From Planococcus sp. ISL-110 (lineage in GTDB: Bacteria; Bacillota; Bacilli; Bacillales_A; Planococcaceae): a stretch of DNA of 61,070 bases. Shown in pieces: positions 27,150 to 36,408 of this stretch. Under the pieces are notes generated by a model. It ran no database searches, was not told the origin of the DNA, and saw nothing but the letters and a program-made list of their open reading frames with translations. How positions within the stretch are numbered: the stretch's first letter is position 1; the number at the start of each line of letters is the position of its first letter. The stretch covers positions 1 to 61,070 of the forward strand of contig NZ_JAGGPX010000010.1 in the NCBI RefSeq assembly GCF_018613575.1. The letters are read 5' to 3'. The position numbers and the translations under genes were made by a program.

Positions 27150-27971
27150 ATGTCTGAGGAAAAAAAGTCACCGAGTATGTTCGGCTGGATGCTGGGCGCA
27201 TCGATCGTGTCCATTTTTATCCTGCTGCAAGTCACCCAAAACGTGCTCCTTTTCGGTGTTGCCATACTGTTGGTTTTCTATATCGTCTTGCCGGTGCCAT
27301 TTGTCCGCTACCATTTCAAAAAGCGCGGCGTGAAGCTGGATCAAGTCTTCTTCTTTCGTGGCACGGCGCGCTGGCTGCTGCCGGTCCTCGGGCTCACCAT
27401 GCTGGTGACGTCTTTTTCTGTCAGCATCTACTGGCTGCAACTTCGAGGTCTCATGTCCATCTCCCCTATCGCGGTCGATTCAGTCCTCACGCCGCAGCCG
27501 CTTCCCGATGCGGTATGGTACTTGGCGGCGACCGGCTTTATTTTAGCGGTCATCGCGCCGATTGCAGAAGAGTTCGTATTCCGCGGCCTGATCCTCAATT
27601 GGCTGGTAGAGGGATTCGGCTTCTGGAAAGGGGTCGGCTTGTCGAGTTTGATTTTCGGCATTTTCCACATCAACTTTTTCGGCGCCTTCATGTTCGCGGT
27701 AGTGGCATCGCTCTTGTATTTGAAGACCGGCAATTTGCTCGTACCGATTTTGTTGCACATCTTTAACAACGTCATCGCCATTTACCAAAGTTTCGTCAAC
27801 CCGTATTTTCCGCAATGGCTGATGGTGACGAGTATAAATGACCTGTATACGAAAAGCGTGCCGAACCTCATTGTGCTGATCACCAGTTTGGCGCTGCTGC
27901 TGTTCGTCATTTTGCGGATGTCTCAAGGCTTGGAAAACAAGATAGAAGAAAATCGTATCTTTTGGGAATGA
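27150..27971 (+). CDS. CPBP family intramembrane metalloprotease, copy B
   Basis: A 273-residue paralogue of the gene at 17169, with the same motifs: IAEEFVFRGLIL, LIFGIFHINFFG and LLVPILLHIFNNV. The ATG 27150 is chosen because AACGAAAGGCGGCGCTG before it is the same as in copy A; the open frame starts 11 codons earlier. Copies A and B differ mainly in the N-terminal 20 residues and in scattered hydrophobic positions. A hydrolase gene follows 57 nt downstream and may be cotranscribed. Confidence 0.88.
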   Translation: MSEEKKSPSMFGWMLGASIVSIFILLQVTQNVLLFGVAILLVFYIVLPVPFVRYHFKKRGVKLDQVFFFRGTARWLLPVLGLTMLVTSFSVSIYWLQLRGLMSISPIAVDSVLTPQPLPDAVWYLAATGFILAVIAPIAEEFVFRGLILNWLVEGFGFWKGVGLSSLIFGIFHINFFGAFMFAVVASLLYLKTGNLLVPILLHIFNNVIAIYQSFVNPYFPQWLMVTSINDLYTKSVPNLIVLITSLALLLFVILRMSQGLENKIEENRIFWE

Positions 27972-28028
27972 ATTTCTACGGATATGCAAAATGCCCACAG
28001 TGATGTGGAGTGAAAGGAGAGAGATCTA

Positions 28029-28868
28029 GTGGCATTGAAACTCAAAAAAATACGTTTGCCGGACGACAGGGAGTTCTCTTATTTAGAAGTCGGTGACCCG
28101 CTTGGCATCCCGCTCATTTTGCTGCATGGCATCGGCGATTCCTGCCGGACATTCGAGCTGCTGCTTGCCAATTTCCCTGGCCGAATCCGCGCCATCGCTT
28201 TTACTCAGCGTGGTCACGACGGCATCGATACCCCCGAGGCGTCATACAGAACACAGGATTTCGAAGCGGATTTGCTGCTGTTCATGAATGCTGCAGCCAT
28301 CCAGAAAGCCTTCATCTTAGGGGCATCGAGCGGCGGTTTTGCCGCAAGGAAATTCGCTGTCCACCATCCGAAGCGAATTCTTGGGCTCATCCTGGTCGGC
28401 GCCCCTTCCGCGCTCGGCGACAAGCCCGATATCGTCAGCATGCAGAAAACTACTTTGGCCCGGCTAACAGATCCCGTCAGTTTGACATTTATCAAAAATT
28501 TCACCGAAGGCCTTTTCACTAAGCCAGTCCCTTCTGATTTTCTGGAGATGATATACGGGGATTCACAAAAAGTGCCGGCACGCGTCTGGAAAAAAGTCAG
28601 TGATGCTTTGCTGAAAGAAAAATTCCCAGATCAGCTGCACCATGTGAAGGCTTCCACGCTCATAATCTGTGGCGGACAGGACACCATTGCATCACGCAAA
28701 GATCAGGAAAAGCTCTCTGATGCCATCGCTGACTCCCGTCTCACTATTTTCCCAAAGCTCGGCCATATGCTGTACTGGGAAGATCCTGAAAACGTCGCTG
28801 AAGAAATCTTCTCTTTTGTCGATGAAGTGTGGCTGGGTCCGGATTCAGCGAAGTTCGAGTATGAATAA
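28029..28868 (+). CDS. Alpha/beta hydrolase
   Basis: A 279-residue alpha/beta hydrolase. LILLHGIGDSCRTF gives the oxyanion HG motif, AFILGASSGGFAARKFA the nucleophile elbow (GASSGG, Ser), CGGQDTIASRKDQ the acid region and KLGHMLYWEDPE the catalytic His. The triad is complete. The substrate is not known; family members hydrolyse esters, lactones or peptides, or remove halides. AAAGGAGAG upstream supports GTG 28029. It follows the CPBP gene closely. Confidence 0.85.
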   Translation: MALKLKKIRLPDDREFSYLEVGDPLGIPLILLHGIGDSCRTFELLLANFPGRIRAIAFTQRGHDGIDTPEASYRTQDFEADLLLFMNAAAIQKAFILGASSGGFAARKFAVHHPKRILGLILVGAPSALGDKPDIVSMQKTTLARLTDPVSLTFIKNFTEGLFTKPVPSDFLEMIYGDSQKVPARVWKKVSDALLKEKFPDQLHHVKASTLIICGGQDTIASRKDQEKLSDAIADSRLTIFPKLGHMLYWEDPENVAEEIFSFVDEVWLGPDSAKFEYE

Positions 28869-29138
28869 AATCTAAATAAGCTCTGTAGTCTAGCCACTTT
28901 TTTCGGATAGCGAATAACGATAGTTCAGCTTGCTCTCTTTTCTATTTCTAACTAGGCCGGTATTTCCGTTGAAAACGGTTGATTTCATCATTCTGTTCCA
29001 TACTAAACAACCTTTTAAATAAACTGAATATTTACACAAATAAGAAAAAAGGTGTTACTATGAATATGTTTAGACGTATTTAAACGTGCCGCATGTTATT
29101 GGATGTATACCGTTACTCAGTTGAAAGGAGGAAAAGCA

Positions 29139-30152
29139 GTGACTAAGTTTGGAGAAAAGCAACCCGCAGTATCTTTGGAAAAGCTGGAATGGATGTATGA
29201 ACAGATGGTGAAGATCCGTTACTACGAAGACCAGATGGCGGAAGCGTACATGGAAGGCAAAACGCCGGTATTCAATATCGGGGCTGGGACTGTGCCTGGT
29301 GAGATGCATTTGGCCACAGGACAGGAACCGGCTGCAGTCGGCATCTGTGTGCATTTGACAAAAGAGGATACCGTGACGGCCCCACATCGTCCGCATCATC
29401 ACGCCATTGCCAAAGGCGTCGATTTGAAGAAGATGACCGCTGAAATTTTCGGAAAAGAAACGGGGCTGGGCAAAGGAAAAGGCGGGCATATGCATCTGTT
29501 TGACCCGGAGGTGAAATTCTCTTGCGGGGGAATTGTCGGAGCAGGCATTCCCCATGCAGTCGGAGCGGCAATGACCAGCAAAATGAAAGGAAAAGACTCG
29601 GTGGCTGTGGCTTTTATCGGCGAAGGTGCAGCGAATGCCGGGGCTTTCCATGAATCCTTAAATCTTGCAGCTGTCTGGAATTTGCCGCTTATTGTGGTAG
29701 TCGAAGACAATTCATACGGCATTTCTGTGCCGAAAAAAGCGTCAACTTCCGTTGAATCGAATGATTTACGGGCTTCTGCCTATGGCATTGCCGGCGCTTA
29801 TGTAAAAGACAATGATCCGATTGCCATGTATAAAGCATCCGAGGAAGCGGTTGCAAGAGCACGCAACGGCCAAGGACCGACAATCATCGAAATTGAAACT
29901 TACCGTTATTTGGGCCATTTCCAGGGAGATCCGGAATTATACCGGGATGAAACGGAAGTGCCGGGGCTTCGCCAACTGGATCCGATCACTAAACTGAGAA
30001 AGATGCTGTCCGAATCCGAGAGCGTCAGCGAAGCCGATCTGGAAACCATGGAAAAGCGAGCCAAACAAGAAGTAGATGAAGCCTACCAGTTTGCGAGAGA
30101 CAGCAGCTATCCTGATCCAGAGTCCGCGCTGAAAGATGTTTTTAGCTCATAA
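29139..30152 (+). CDS. acoA: TPP-dependent dehydrogenase E1 alpha (acetoin dehydrogenase type)
   Basis: A 337-residue E1 alpha subunit. HRPHHHAIAKGVD and GMGLGKG-like ETGLGKGKGGHMHLFD belong to the active site; GEGAANAGAFHESLNLAAVWN with VVVEDNSYGIS is the TPP-Mg motif. Acetoin dehydrogenase E1 cleaves acetoin to acetaldehyde and hydroxyethyl-TPP. AAAGGAGG seven nt before GTG 29139 sets the start. acoB and a lipoyl protein follow. Butanediol dehydrogenase at 37830 could feed acetoin. Pyruvate or branched-chain E1 alpha is a less likely alternative. Confidence 0.82.
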   Translation: MTKFGEKQPAVSLEKLEWMYEQMVKIRYYEDQMAEAYMEGKTPVFNIGAGTVPGEMHLATGQEPAAVGICVHLTKEDTVTAPHRPHHHAIAKGVDLKKMTAEIFGKETGLGKGKGGHMHLFDPEVKFSCGGIVGAGIPHAVGAAMTSKMKGKDSVAVAFIGEGAANAGAFHESLNLAAVWNLPLIVVVEDNSYGISVPKKASTSVESNDLRASAYGIAGAYVKDNDPIAMYKASEEAVARARNGQGPTIIEIETYRYLGHFQGDPELYRDETEVPGLRQLDPITKLRKMLSESESVSEADLETMEKRAKQEVDEAYQFARDSSYPDPESALKDVFSS

Positions 30153-30175
30153 AACAGGAAAGGAGCCGATCTATT

Positions 30176-31198
30176 GTGGAAACAGCGAAAAAAAGAATGT
30201 TGACCGGCAATAAAGCGATGGCTGAAGCGATTTCGCAGGAAATGGAAAAGGATCCGAATGTGTTTGTATTGGGAGAGGATATCGGGAAATATGGAGGCAT
30301 CTTTGGTTCGACGCAAGGATTGATTGAAAAGTTCGGACCCGAGCGGGTGCTCGATACTCCGATTTCCGAAACCGCCTTTATCGGTGCAGCCATTGGCGCT
30401 GCCGCTGAAGGCATGCGGCCGGTTGCTGAATTGATGTTCGTCGACTTTTTTGGCGTCTGTATGGACCAGATTTATAACCACATGGCGAAAATCCCTTATA
30501 TGTCGGGCGGCAATGTCAAACTGCCGATGGTTCTGATGACCTCGGTCGGCGGAGGTTACCGGGACGCCGCCCAACATTCGCAGACGCTATATGCGACGTT
30601 TGCCCATATGCCGGGGATGAAAGTGGTCGCGCCGTCCAATCCGTATGATTTGAAAGGCATGATGGTGTCAGCGATCCGCGATGACAATCCGGTCGTTTTC
30701 ATGTTCCATAAATCGCTTCAGGGGCTGGGCTGGATGAAACAGTTGGATGTCGCCGTTGACCATGTGCCCGAGGAATCCTATACGGTTCCGCTGGATAAAG
30801 CAAAAGTTGTCCGGGAAGGAAAAGATGTGACGATCGTCGGCATCCAAATGATGACGCATTACGCGGTCGAAGCAGCGGAGCGCCTTGCAAAAGAAGGCAT
30901 CGAAGCGGAAGTCATCGATTTGCGGTCACTGGCACCGATTGATAAAGATACAATCATTGAATCCGTCAAGAAAACACATCGCCTCCTCGTGGTCGATGAA
31001 GATTACCTGTCCTACGGGATGACGGCGGAAGTCTCGGCGATTGTCGCAGAAGAAGCGTTTTTTGAAATGGAAGCGCCGATCAGCCGGCTGGCCATTCCGG
31101 ATGTGCCGATTCCGTATAGCGGCGTCCTGGAAGACTTCGTTATTCCGGGGCCGAATAACATCTATGAGCAAGTGAAAAAGATGATGGATGAAGCATAG
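30176..31198 (+). CDS. acoB: TPP-dependent dehydrogenase E1 beta (acetoin dehydrogenase type)
   Basis: A 340-residue E1 beta subunit with a pyrimidine-binding domain (GEDIGKYGGIFGSTQGLIEK, RVLDTPISETAFIGAAIGAA) and a C-terminal transketolase domain (GKDVTIVGIQMMTHYAVEAA, EVIDLRSLAPIDKDTI). With E1 alpha it forms the TPP-dependent heterotetramer. It follows acoA by 23 nt, with AAAGGAG upstream of GTG 30176. The linked next gene overlaps its end region. Confidence 0.87.
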   Translation: METAKKRMLTGNKAMAEAISQEMEKDPNVFVLGEDIGKYGGIFGSTQGLIEKFGPERVLDTPISETAFIGAAIGAAAEGMRPVAELMFVDFFGVCMDQIYNHMAKIPYMSGGNVKLPMVLMTSVGGGYRDAAQHSQTLYATFAHMPGMKVVAPSNPYDLKGMMVSAIRDDNPVVFMFHKSLQGLGWMKQLDVAVDHVPEESYTVPLDKAKVVREGKDVTIVGIQMMTHYAVEAAERLAKEGIEAEVIDLRSLAPIDKDTIIESVKKTHRLLVVDEDYLSYGMTAEVSAIVAEEAFFEMEAPISRLAIPDVPIPYSGVLEDFVIPGPNNIYEQVKKMMDEA

Positions 31199-31217
31199 TG
31201 ATCCTGGAGGTGTTGGA

Positions 31218-31673
31218 ATGATTGAGGTCCGATTGCCGCAGTTGGCGGAGGATGTGGATGAAAGCCTGATGGTTCTCTGGTTTGTGTCAGTTGGCGATTT
31301 TGTGGAAAAAGGACAGCCGCTGGTGGAAGTCCAGACGGAAAAAGCCGTCTCTGAAATAACAGCCGAAAACAGCGGAACCATCCAAGAAATCGCGGTAAAA
31401 AGAGGCGACTCTGCAAAAGTTGGGGATCTGCTGGCAACAATTGATCCTGACGGGGCTCCCGGGCAAGAAGCAGTCGCCAAAGATGCTCAGCCTACACAGG
31501 AATCGAGTCGGGAAACAGAGTCCAAGGGTCAGGAACCCAGCAGTTTTGTCCGCGTTTCGCCGAGACTCCGAAGGCTCGCCAAAGATCTTGGAGTCAATCT
31601 GGAGTCTGTAAAAGGTTCTGGACCCCAAGGCTTTATCACGGAGGAAGATATCCGCGATGAAGCGGGGCTTTAA
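31218..31673 (+). CDS. Stand-alone lipoyl plus E3-binding-domain protein (E2-like, no catalytic domain)
   Basis: The 151-residue protein has a lipoyl domain (residues 1-75, lipoyl Lys42 in VQTEKAVSEI), a Gln/Ser-rich linker, and a peripheral subunit-binding domain (about 110-146, VSPRLRRLAKDLGVNLESVK...GFITEEDI). A normal AcoC/E2 has about 400 residues and ends with an acyltransferase domain, which is absent here; no remnant follows. It may borrow an E2 core and E3 from another complex, or be an E3-tethering adaptor. GGAGGTG decides ATG 31218. Confidence 0.82.
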   Translation: MIEVRLPQLAEDVDESLMVLWFVSVGDFVEKGQPLVEVQTEKAVSEITAENSGTIQEIAVKRGDSAKVGDLLATIDPDGAPGQEAVAKDAQPTQESSRETESKGQEPSSFVRVSPRLRRLAKDLGVNLESVKGSGPQGFITEEDIRDEAGL

Positions 31674-31786
31674 GAGTTCTGTCTGTAGAAGGAACTTCCG
31701 AAAGTAAGCAGTATTCTCGTCTTTTCGGAATTGTGTTTTGCACAGGGACGCGGTTTATTTGCTTGTTGGATGTTTGTGTTCATAGA

Positions 31787-31826
31787 AAAACCGCGGTTTG
31801 GATTAAGATATCCAAATCGCGGTTTT
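31787..31826. terminator. Bidirectional terminator between aco operon and SHOCT gene
   Basis: AAAACCGCGGTTTGGAT (31787-31803) pairs with ATCCAAATCGCGGTTTT (31810-31826), one mismatch, between two converging genes. Confidence 0.8.
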
Positions 31827-31835
31827 CTTTATTTT

Positions 31836-32075
31836 TTATAAAAGGTTTTTTTTGATTTCTTCAAATTCTTCAGTAGTTATTTCACCTTTAGCAAACCGTT
31901 CCTTGGCGATTTCCATTGCGTCTGCACTGGCGTCTTTCTGGGAACGATTAAAATTGTTGTTATTGTTGTTGTTAATGTTGTTTTTCACAACGTAGTAAAT
32001 GCCGAAGCCCACTACTGCTATTAATACGATCCACACCAAAAATCCGCCTCCCATTCCCCATCCTGGTCCCATCAT
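31836..32075 (-). CDS. SHOCT-domain small membrane protein
   Basis: The 79-residue protein has a Gly-rich start (MMGPGWGMGGG), one transmembrane helix (FLVWIVLIAVVGFGIYYVV), an Asn-rich linker and a C-terminal SHOCT domain (AMEIAKERFAKGEITTEEFE, then IKKNLL). SHOCT domains are short helical pairs, often C-terminal in membrane proteins and thought to assist oligomerisation or proteolysis. AGGAGG precedes ATG 32075. Confidence 0.85.
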   Translation of the reverse strand: MMGPGWGMGGGFLVWIVLIAVVGFGIYYVVKNNINNNNNNNFNRSQKDASADAMEIAKERFAKGEITTEEFEEIKKNLL

Positions 32076-32594
32076 TTCTTTCTGCCTCCTTTTTTTGTTC
32101 TAGTATACTTCTACACTCTAAATGTACACGCTAGACGTGCAGAAATTGCGGAGTTTACGGAAGTAGTTTTGATTGCAGCCAAGAAAATATACCCCTTCTG
32201 CCAGCCATATGTCAGAGCCACACCGGACATCAAAGAACCATTCATAAGAATAAGAAAAATGTTTGAAGAAAATTGATTTTCTCTGAGCGGCGATGCATGC
32301 AGTAAAAATGATCGTGTACTGGCAAAATCGCTTAGGATTGTGTCTTCTCTTGGAACGCGGTCCAATTCATTTTCAAACAACAGGAGTTAAGCCGACTGCC
32401 AGCAACTGCACTATAAGCTGATTTGCATCATTTGGCAGTTTCCCAGAAGTCCCCATTCTGTCCCTATGACTACTTATTGCTCTCCATTAACCTGCTGAAA
32501 TACGATTCAGGCAAAAAGAAATGCAGGACTTTGCGATGGTTCTTCGCAAAGTCCTGCATTTAGCATTTATGAAACTCTATTTGCTGCTGATGGA
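32076..32594. other. Gap with a decayed gene fragment and a repeat copy
   Basis: No intact gene. 32111-32380 holds an open minus-strand frame that contains DRVPREDTILSDF, which is matched at 56615-56695, and a copy of the AGTGGTTCT repeat (32195-32240). 32520-32570 is spacer before the monooxygenase stop. Confidence 0.5.
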
Positions 32595-32879
32595 TCAGAG
32601 TGTCTTTAGCTTAAAGACTTCTCTCTTTAGAACCAGGTCCGCCGTGTTCGTCCGGTATTCCTGGTAATGAAGAGATCCCACATGGCTCTCCAAGGCGTCC
32701 TTGTCTTTCCATGTTTCGTGAAGGACAAAGGTATCGTCTTCGATTGATTGATGGAGAACATAGTTTATGCAGCCCGCTTCTGCTCGTGAAGCTTCTTGAA
32801 CTTTGTTCAATTCCGCCAATAATTGGGCTTCCATGTTTTCTTTCGGCTTTAGGATCGCCGTAATGATGATGGGTTCCAT
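32595..32879 (-). CDS. Antibiotic biosynthesis monooxygenase (ABM)/quinol monooxygenase
   Basis: The 94-residue protein is a single ABM ferredoxin-like domain: MEPIIITAILKPKENMEAQL, AGCINYVLHQSIEDDTFVLH and EWKDKDALESH-like ETWKDKDALESHV. YgiN-type proteins oxidise quinols or protect against quinone stress. ATG 32879 overlaps the end of the upstream DJ-1/PfpI gene region (stop at 32884), indicating cotranscription. A glyoxalase or detoxification link is suggested by that neighbour. Confidence 0.85.
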   Translation of the reverse strand: MEPIIITAILKPKENMEAQLLAELNKVQEASRAEAGCINYVLHQSIEDDTFVLHETWKDKDALESHVGSLHYQEYRTNTADLVLKREVFKLKTL

Positions 32880-32883
32880 CACT

Positions 32884-33561
32884 TTAGTTTTCCTGTTTGT
32901 TGCTTTTATCCAAAGCCTTTACCAATTCTTCGGCCAATGCTTCAGAAGAGAACGGGTCACGCCCGGTCACCAATTGGTCATTGCCCCATACCACTTTTTG
33001 CTCGGCAGTATAATTGGCTACTTCGCTCATTTTCCCTTCCAGGCTAAATGGCAGAATGGCAGAAAGACCTTCAGGTTCGACCGCTTCCGGATACCCCGTT
33101 ACGTCCAAGCCGGAAATGATGCTTTTGCCATCCGGACGTTTTGTCCAAAGTAACGGAGCCGGTCCGTGGCATACGGCCGAAACGATTTTTCCGTTGTCGT
33201 AAACGGTATTGATGATGTTATGCAAGGTTTCATTTTCAGCCAGGTCATACATAGCACCGTGGCCACCTACGATGAATACTGCGTCATAGTCTTCCGGCGT
33301 GACTTCCGAAAGTTTTTTTGTGTTGTCCGCTAATCCAGATTCATACATTTTTTTATATTTGCCTTCTGGGTCAGTTTCTTTAGTGATGCTGGCCTGATCG
33401 ATTGTCGGTTTGCCGCCGAGTGGTGAAGCCATATCCATTTGATGGCCCGCTTTTTCCAGTATCTCCATCGGTGCAAATAATTCTTCACCCCACCAGCCGG
33501 TTTCGTAATTGTTTTCTGTATCCTTGTGTCCACTTGATAGTACTGCTAATACTTTTGCCAT
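32884..33561 (-). CDS. DJ-1/PfpI family (Hsp31-like) protein
   Basis: The 225-residue protein has the Hsp31/glyoxalase III form of the DJ-1 fold: ETGWWGEELFAPMEILEKAG near the N-terminus carries the active-site Glu; IVGGHGAMYDL and the nucleophile elbow SAVCHGPAPLL (catalytic Cys, His) follow. Such enzymes convert methylglyoxal to lactate without glutathione, or act as chaperones. It is upstream of the ABM monooxygenase in a two-gene operon. Confidence 0.87.
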   Translation of the reverse strand: MAKVLAVLSSGHKDTENNYETGWWGEELFAPMEILEKAGHQMDMASPLGGKPTIDQASITKETDPEGKYKKMYESGLADNTKKLSEVTPEDYDAVFIVGGHGAMYDLAENETLHNIINTVYDNGKIVSAVCHGPAPLLWTKRPDGKSIISGLDVTGYPEAVEPEGLSAILPFSLEGKMSEVANYTAEQKVVWGNDQLVTGRDPFSSEALAEELVKALDKSNKQEN

Positions 33562-33676
33562 TTTCTGTTTCCTCCTCTAATTTATAAATCATCTTGACAC
33601 TAGTTGTTCCCGAATGTTTTCCCGTTTAAACAAACTGACAATTCCTGCAAACGATTTCTGACACTCGGTCCGGATT

Positions 33677-34486
33677 TCAAGCTGTCTCTCTCAGGAAAAG
33701 AGCATTGCCATTTTTAACGAATCTCCACACAACAGCGATCAAGAAGATTGCGATGCCGGCTAACAAAACGCCTTGAATGGCCACGGACATGGCAGGGTCG
33801 AGCTGTCCGTTCGCATACGAACTATAGATTCCATAGAAAGCCCATGCCAGTGGAATCGGAAACGCTGCGTTTTTGAAACGCGACAAGTAAAAGAGCGCAA
33901 ATGCGATGGCAATGCCCAATACAATGATTGTCCAGACAGAATCGGAAAGCCCGAACCCGTTCCACTCCAGTTGCACCAAGAACAGCGAAATGTTGACGAT
34001 GGTCGCAATGAACACCCACGAACCATAGAAGGTGAATGCGAGTCCCGCGAGCGTAGAAGGAATCTCAAAACGATTTTTATAGATTTTTTCCACGATGATG
34101 AGCAAGGAGAACAACAGTCCCAAAATCAGCAGCGTCGATACGCCCAACCATTCATACGAAAACGCGACAATCCATCCCATATTGAACAGCGAACTCGCGA
34201 TGAATAAAGGCGAGATCAATAACACCAGCCGACTGACGTTCTCGTCTTTCCTTTTGACAAATAAATAAATCAACGTAATCAGCACCAAGCTGTAAATGAC
34301 TCCCCAAATAGAAAACGTAAAAGGCGCCGGCGAGATGAGCGTCATGTATTTGTCTGAGATGTCTTTTTGAGTATTGCCATTAAAAAACCCTGAAGATCCG
34401 AGGTAATTGACTCCGAGCGTTGAGAAATAAGCAACCAGGTTTAATAAGGTGAATAGTTTTGTTTTCTTCAATGTGCTTTCATCCAT
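33677..34486 (-). CDS. TspO/MBR-related membrane protein, long form
   Basis: A 269-residue protein with about eight membrane helices. The stretch SPAPFTFSIWGVIYSLVLIT, later PSTLAGLAFTFYGSWVFIAT and VSISLF-like NISLFLVQLEWN, fits the extended TspO/tryptophan-rich sensory protein type. TspO proteins bind porphyrins and affect stress responses. The gene sits alone between the Hsp31 operon and an aromatic acid exporter. It is longer than a classical TspO (about 160 residues); a shorter member lies at 36956. Confidence 0.75.
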   Translation of the reverse strand: MDESTLKKTKLFTLLNLVAYFSTLGVNYLGSSGFFNGNTQKDISDKYMTLISPAPFTFSIWGVIYSLVLITLIYLFVKRKDENVSRLVLLISPLFIASSLFNMGWIVAFSYEWLGVSTLLILGLLFSLLIIVEKIYKNRFEIPSTLAGLAFTFYGSWVFIATIVNISLFLVQLEWNGFGLSDSVWTIIVLGIAIAFALFYLSRFKNAAFPIPLAWAFYGIYSSYANGQLDPAMSVAIQGVLLAGIAIFLIAVVWRFVKNGNALFLRETA

Positions 34487-34792
34487 GGTGATTTCATCCT
34501 CTCGATAGGTATTGTCTTTTTTTCAAACATACTGGTATTTCTCTCCTTCATACTCTCTTCCCGATTTGGCTATACGGCAAAACGGTTTTCTGCAAAGTCC
34601 TTCCAACGAATGACGAATGTTCTGTGTGCCGCACAATTCACAAAGATGAATAAACTAAAAAAGATACATCCACAATCATGTTGTAAGGGGTGTGTCTTCG
34701 TATGGAATACAAATTGTCTTGGAGTCTACCTAGAAATCGATGATATACTGAATTACATTGAAAATACTACGAAAAAAGATGGTGGTTAAAAT

Positions 34793-35836
34793 ATGAAGCG
34801 ATCCTTCCAGGGCAGTCGAATTTTAAAAACAGGTATAGCTATATTTTTAACAGCCACTATTTGCTTGTGGTTTGGTTGGCCGCCTGTCTTTGCGGTCATC
34901 ACGGCCATTGTTTCGATTGAGCCAACTGTCAGCGATTCGATTAAAAAGGGACTCGTAAGGTTCCCGGCATCTGCGATTGGTTCGGCATTCGCTGTTTTTT
35001 TTATTACACTCTTCGGCAATGCTCCGATTACTTATACACTCGCTGCTGTTTTTACTATTTTAGTCTGCTACAGACTAAATCTGCATGCCGGCCTGCTCGT
35101 TGCCACATTGACATCTGTCGCGATGGTGGAAGTCATCCACGATCATTTCCTGATCTCGTTCTTCATTCGATTGGGTACAACGACGATTGGGTTGCTCGTG
35201 TCCACCGCTGTAAACATGCTCGTTTTCCCGCCAAACTATCGGACAGATATTCTAAAAAGTATTCAAAGCATCAGTGAACGTGCAGGAACTATGCTGGAAC
35301 ATACATTCCATACCATTCTGTTTGACGGTGGTGCGAACCTTCAAGAAGATCAGGCGATTGTTAAGCGACTGACTCTGGAAATTAGAAAGACAGAGAAACT
35401 AATCCATTTCCAGCGGGATGAAGCCAGTTTATACCCTTGGGTTCGCGGAAGAGAAACTGAGCTTCGCATGGCGGAAAGGCAATTGCTGTTTTTACATAAC
35501 CTGGAATTCCATTTGGATGCTTTACTTCGTATCCCGTTCCATAGTATTAAATGGTCACCAGCTGAGCGGAATATCATTATGCATGCCGTTGCGGAGCTTG
35601 CCAACGACTTGCAGCATTCCAATGAATACAATCACGAAAAGCATCAGCACCAATTAAAAATCATCACAGACTTCTTTTGGGAAGACAGCAAAGGCGTATC
35701 GACAAGCGACGCCCTGCATCCTACCCTATTCCCGCCGGAGTTCAAGATCCTTTACGAACTCATCACGATTTATGATTTAGTCGATAAGTTTTTTGATCCA
35801 AATAGTGTGAAGGCAGCCCGGGAAGCGGAAAAATAA
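34793..35836 (+). CDS. Aromatic acid exporter family protein (FUSC/ArAE type)
   Basis: The 347-residue protein has an N-terminal domain of about five to six helices (ILKTGIAIFLTATICLWFGW, AVITAIVSIEPTVSDSIKKG, FFIRLGTTTIGLLVSTAVNM) and a cytoplasmic C-terminal domain of about 180 residues. The conserved SIEPTVSDSIKKG loop and arrangement are those of aromatic acid exporter/DUF939 proteins, which are thought to export aromatic or hydrophobic organic acids. A weak ribosome site GATGGTGG precedes ATG 34793. A strong terminator follows at 35887. Confidence 0.8.
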   Translation: MKRSFQGSRILKTGIAIFLTATICLWFGWPPVFAVITAIVSIEPTVSDSIKKGLVRFPASAIGSAFAVFFITLFGNAPITYTLAAVFTILVCYRLNLHAGLLVATLTSVAMVEVIHDHFLISFFIRLGTTTIGLLVSTAVNMLVFPPNYRTDILKSIQSISERAGTMLEHTFHTILFDGGANLQEDQAIVKRLTLEIRKTEKLIHFQRDEASLYPWVRGRETELRMAERQLLFLHNLEFHLDALLRIPFHSIKWSPAERNIIMHAVAELANDLQHSNEYNHEKHQHQLKIITDFFWEDSKGVSTSDALHPTLFPPEFKILYELITIYDLVDKFFDPNSVKAAREAEK

Positions 35837-35886
35837 TAGGATCAAGCTTGAACCAAGCTGTTGCATTTACGATGAACTAATTTAAA

Positions 35887-35928
35887 AACGGCCGTGCCAG
35901 AAACTAAACTGCTTCTGACACGGCCGTT
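35887..35928 (+). terminator. Terminator after aromatic acid exporter
   Basis: AACGGCCGTGCCAGAA (35887-35902) pairs with TTCTGACACGGCCGTT (35913-35928), one mismatch. Confidence 0.8.
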
Positions 35929-36056
35929 ATATGTTAGTGAATAAACTGCTTCATTCACTTAAAAATAGACACCACACCTAGTGTCGCTCATGATGGGATG
36001 GCGATTAGCCCCAATGAATATGCTAACGGAATATAGAAGAAAGGCTCGATCAGCAA

Positions 36057-36205
36057 TCAAATCAACCTCATAACTTCTCCGTCCTCCCCTATATCAATAA
36101 CCACCAGTTCCCTTTTTCCGCCGATTGCTTTATAGAAATCCTCACCTGCCTGATATGGCCCAACCCACTCAACGGGACATTTAAGACATTTCCCAAACGT
36201 TCCTA
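36057..36205 (-). pseudogene. Unidentified gene remnant
   Basis: Minus-strand frame reads FGKCLKCPVEWVGPYQAGED, then FYKAIGGKRELVVIDIGEDG, and stops. An upstream fragment in another frame (IPINPISSLEHLSIYFEQVE) seems to belong to it, implying a frameshift. No start or ribosome site survives and I cannot name the family. The remaining gap 35929-36408 shows no other feature. Confidence 0.35.
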
Positions 36206-36408
36206 CTAAGTTTCTACCTGTTCAAAATAAATCGAAAGATGCTCTAAGCTGCTTATAGGATTTATTGGAATCCTCTTTTTTCTTATGCTTTTAGCAATGG
36301 ATCCTCCGTTTTCGAGATCTCATCTTACGGTTTGAAGAATTTACCTTATGGGAAATGTAGTGGATATAAGAGACTTGAATAAACCAAATTTGCGAGGGAG
36401 TGGTCAGA

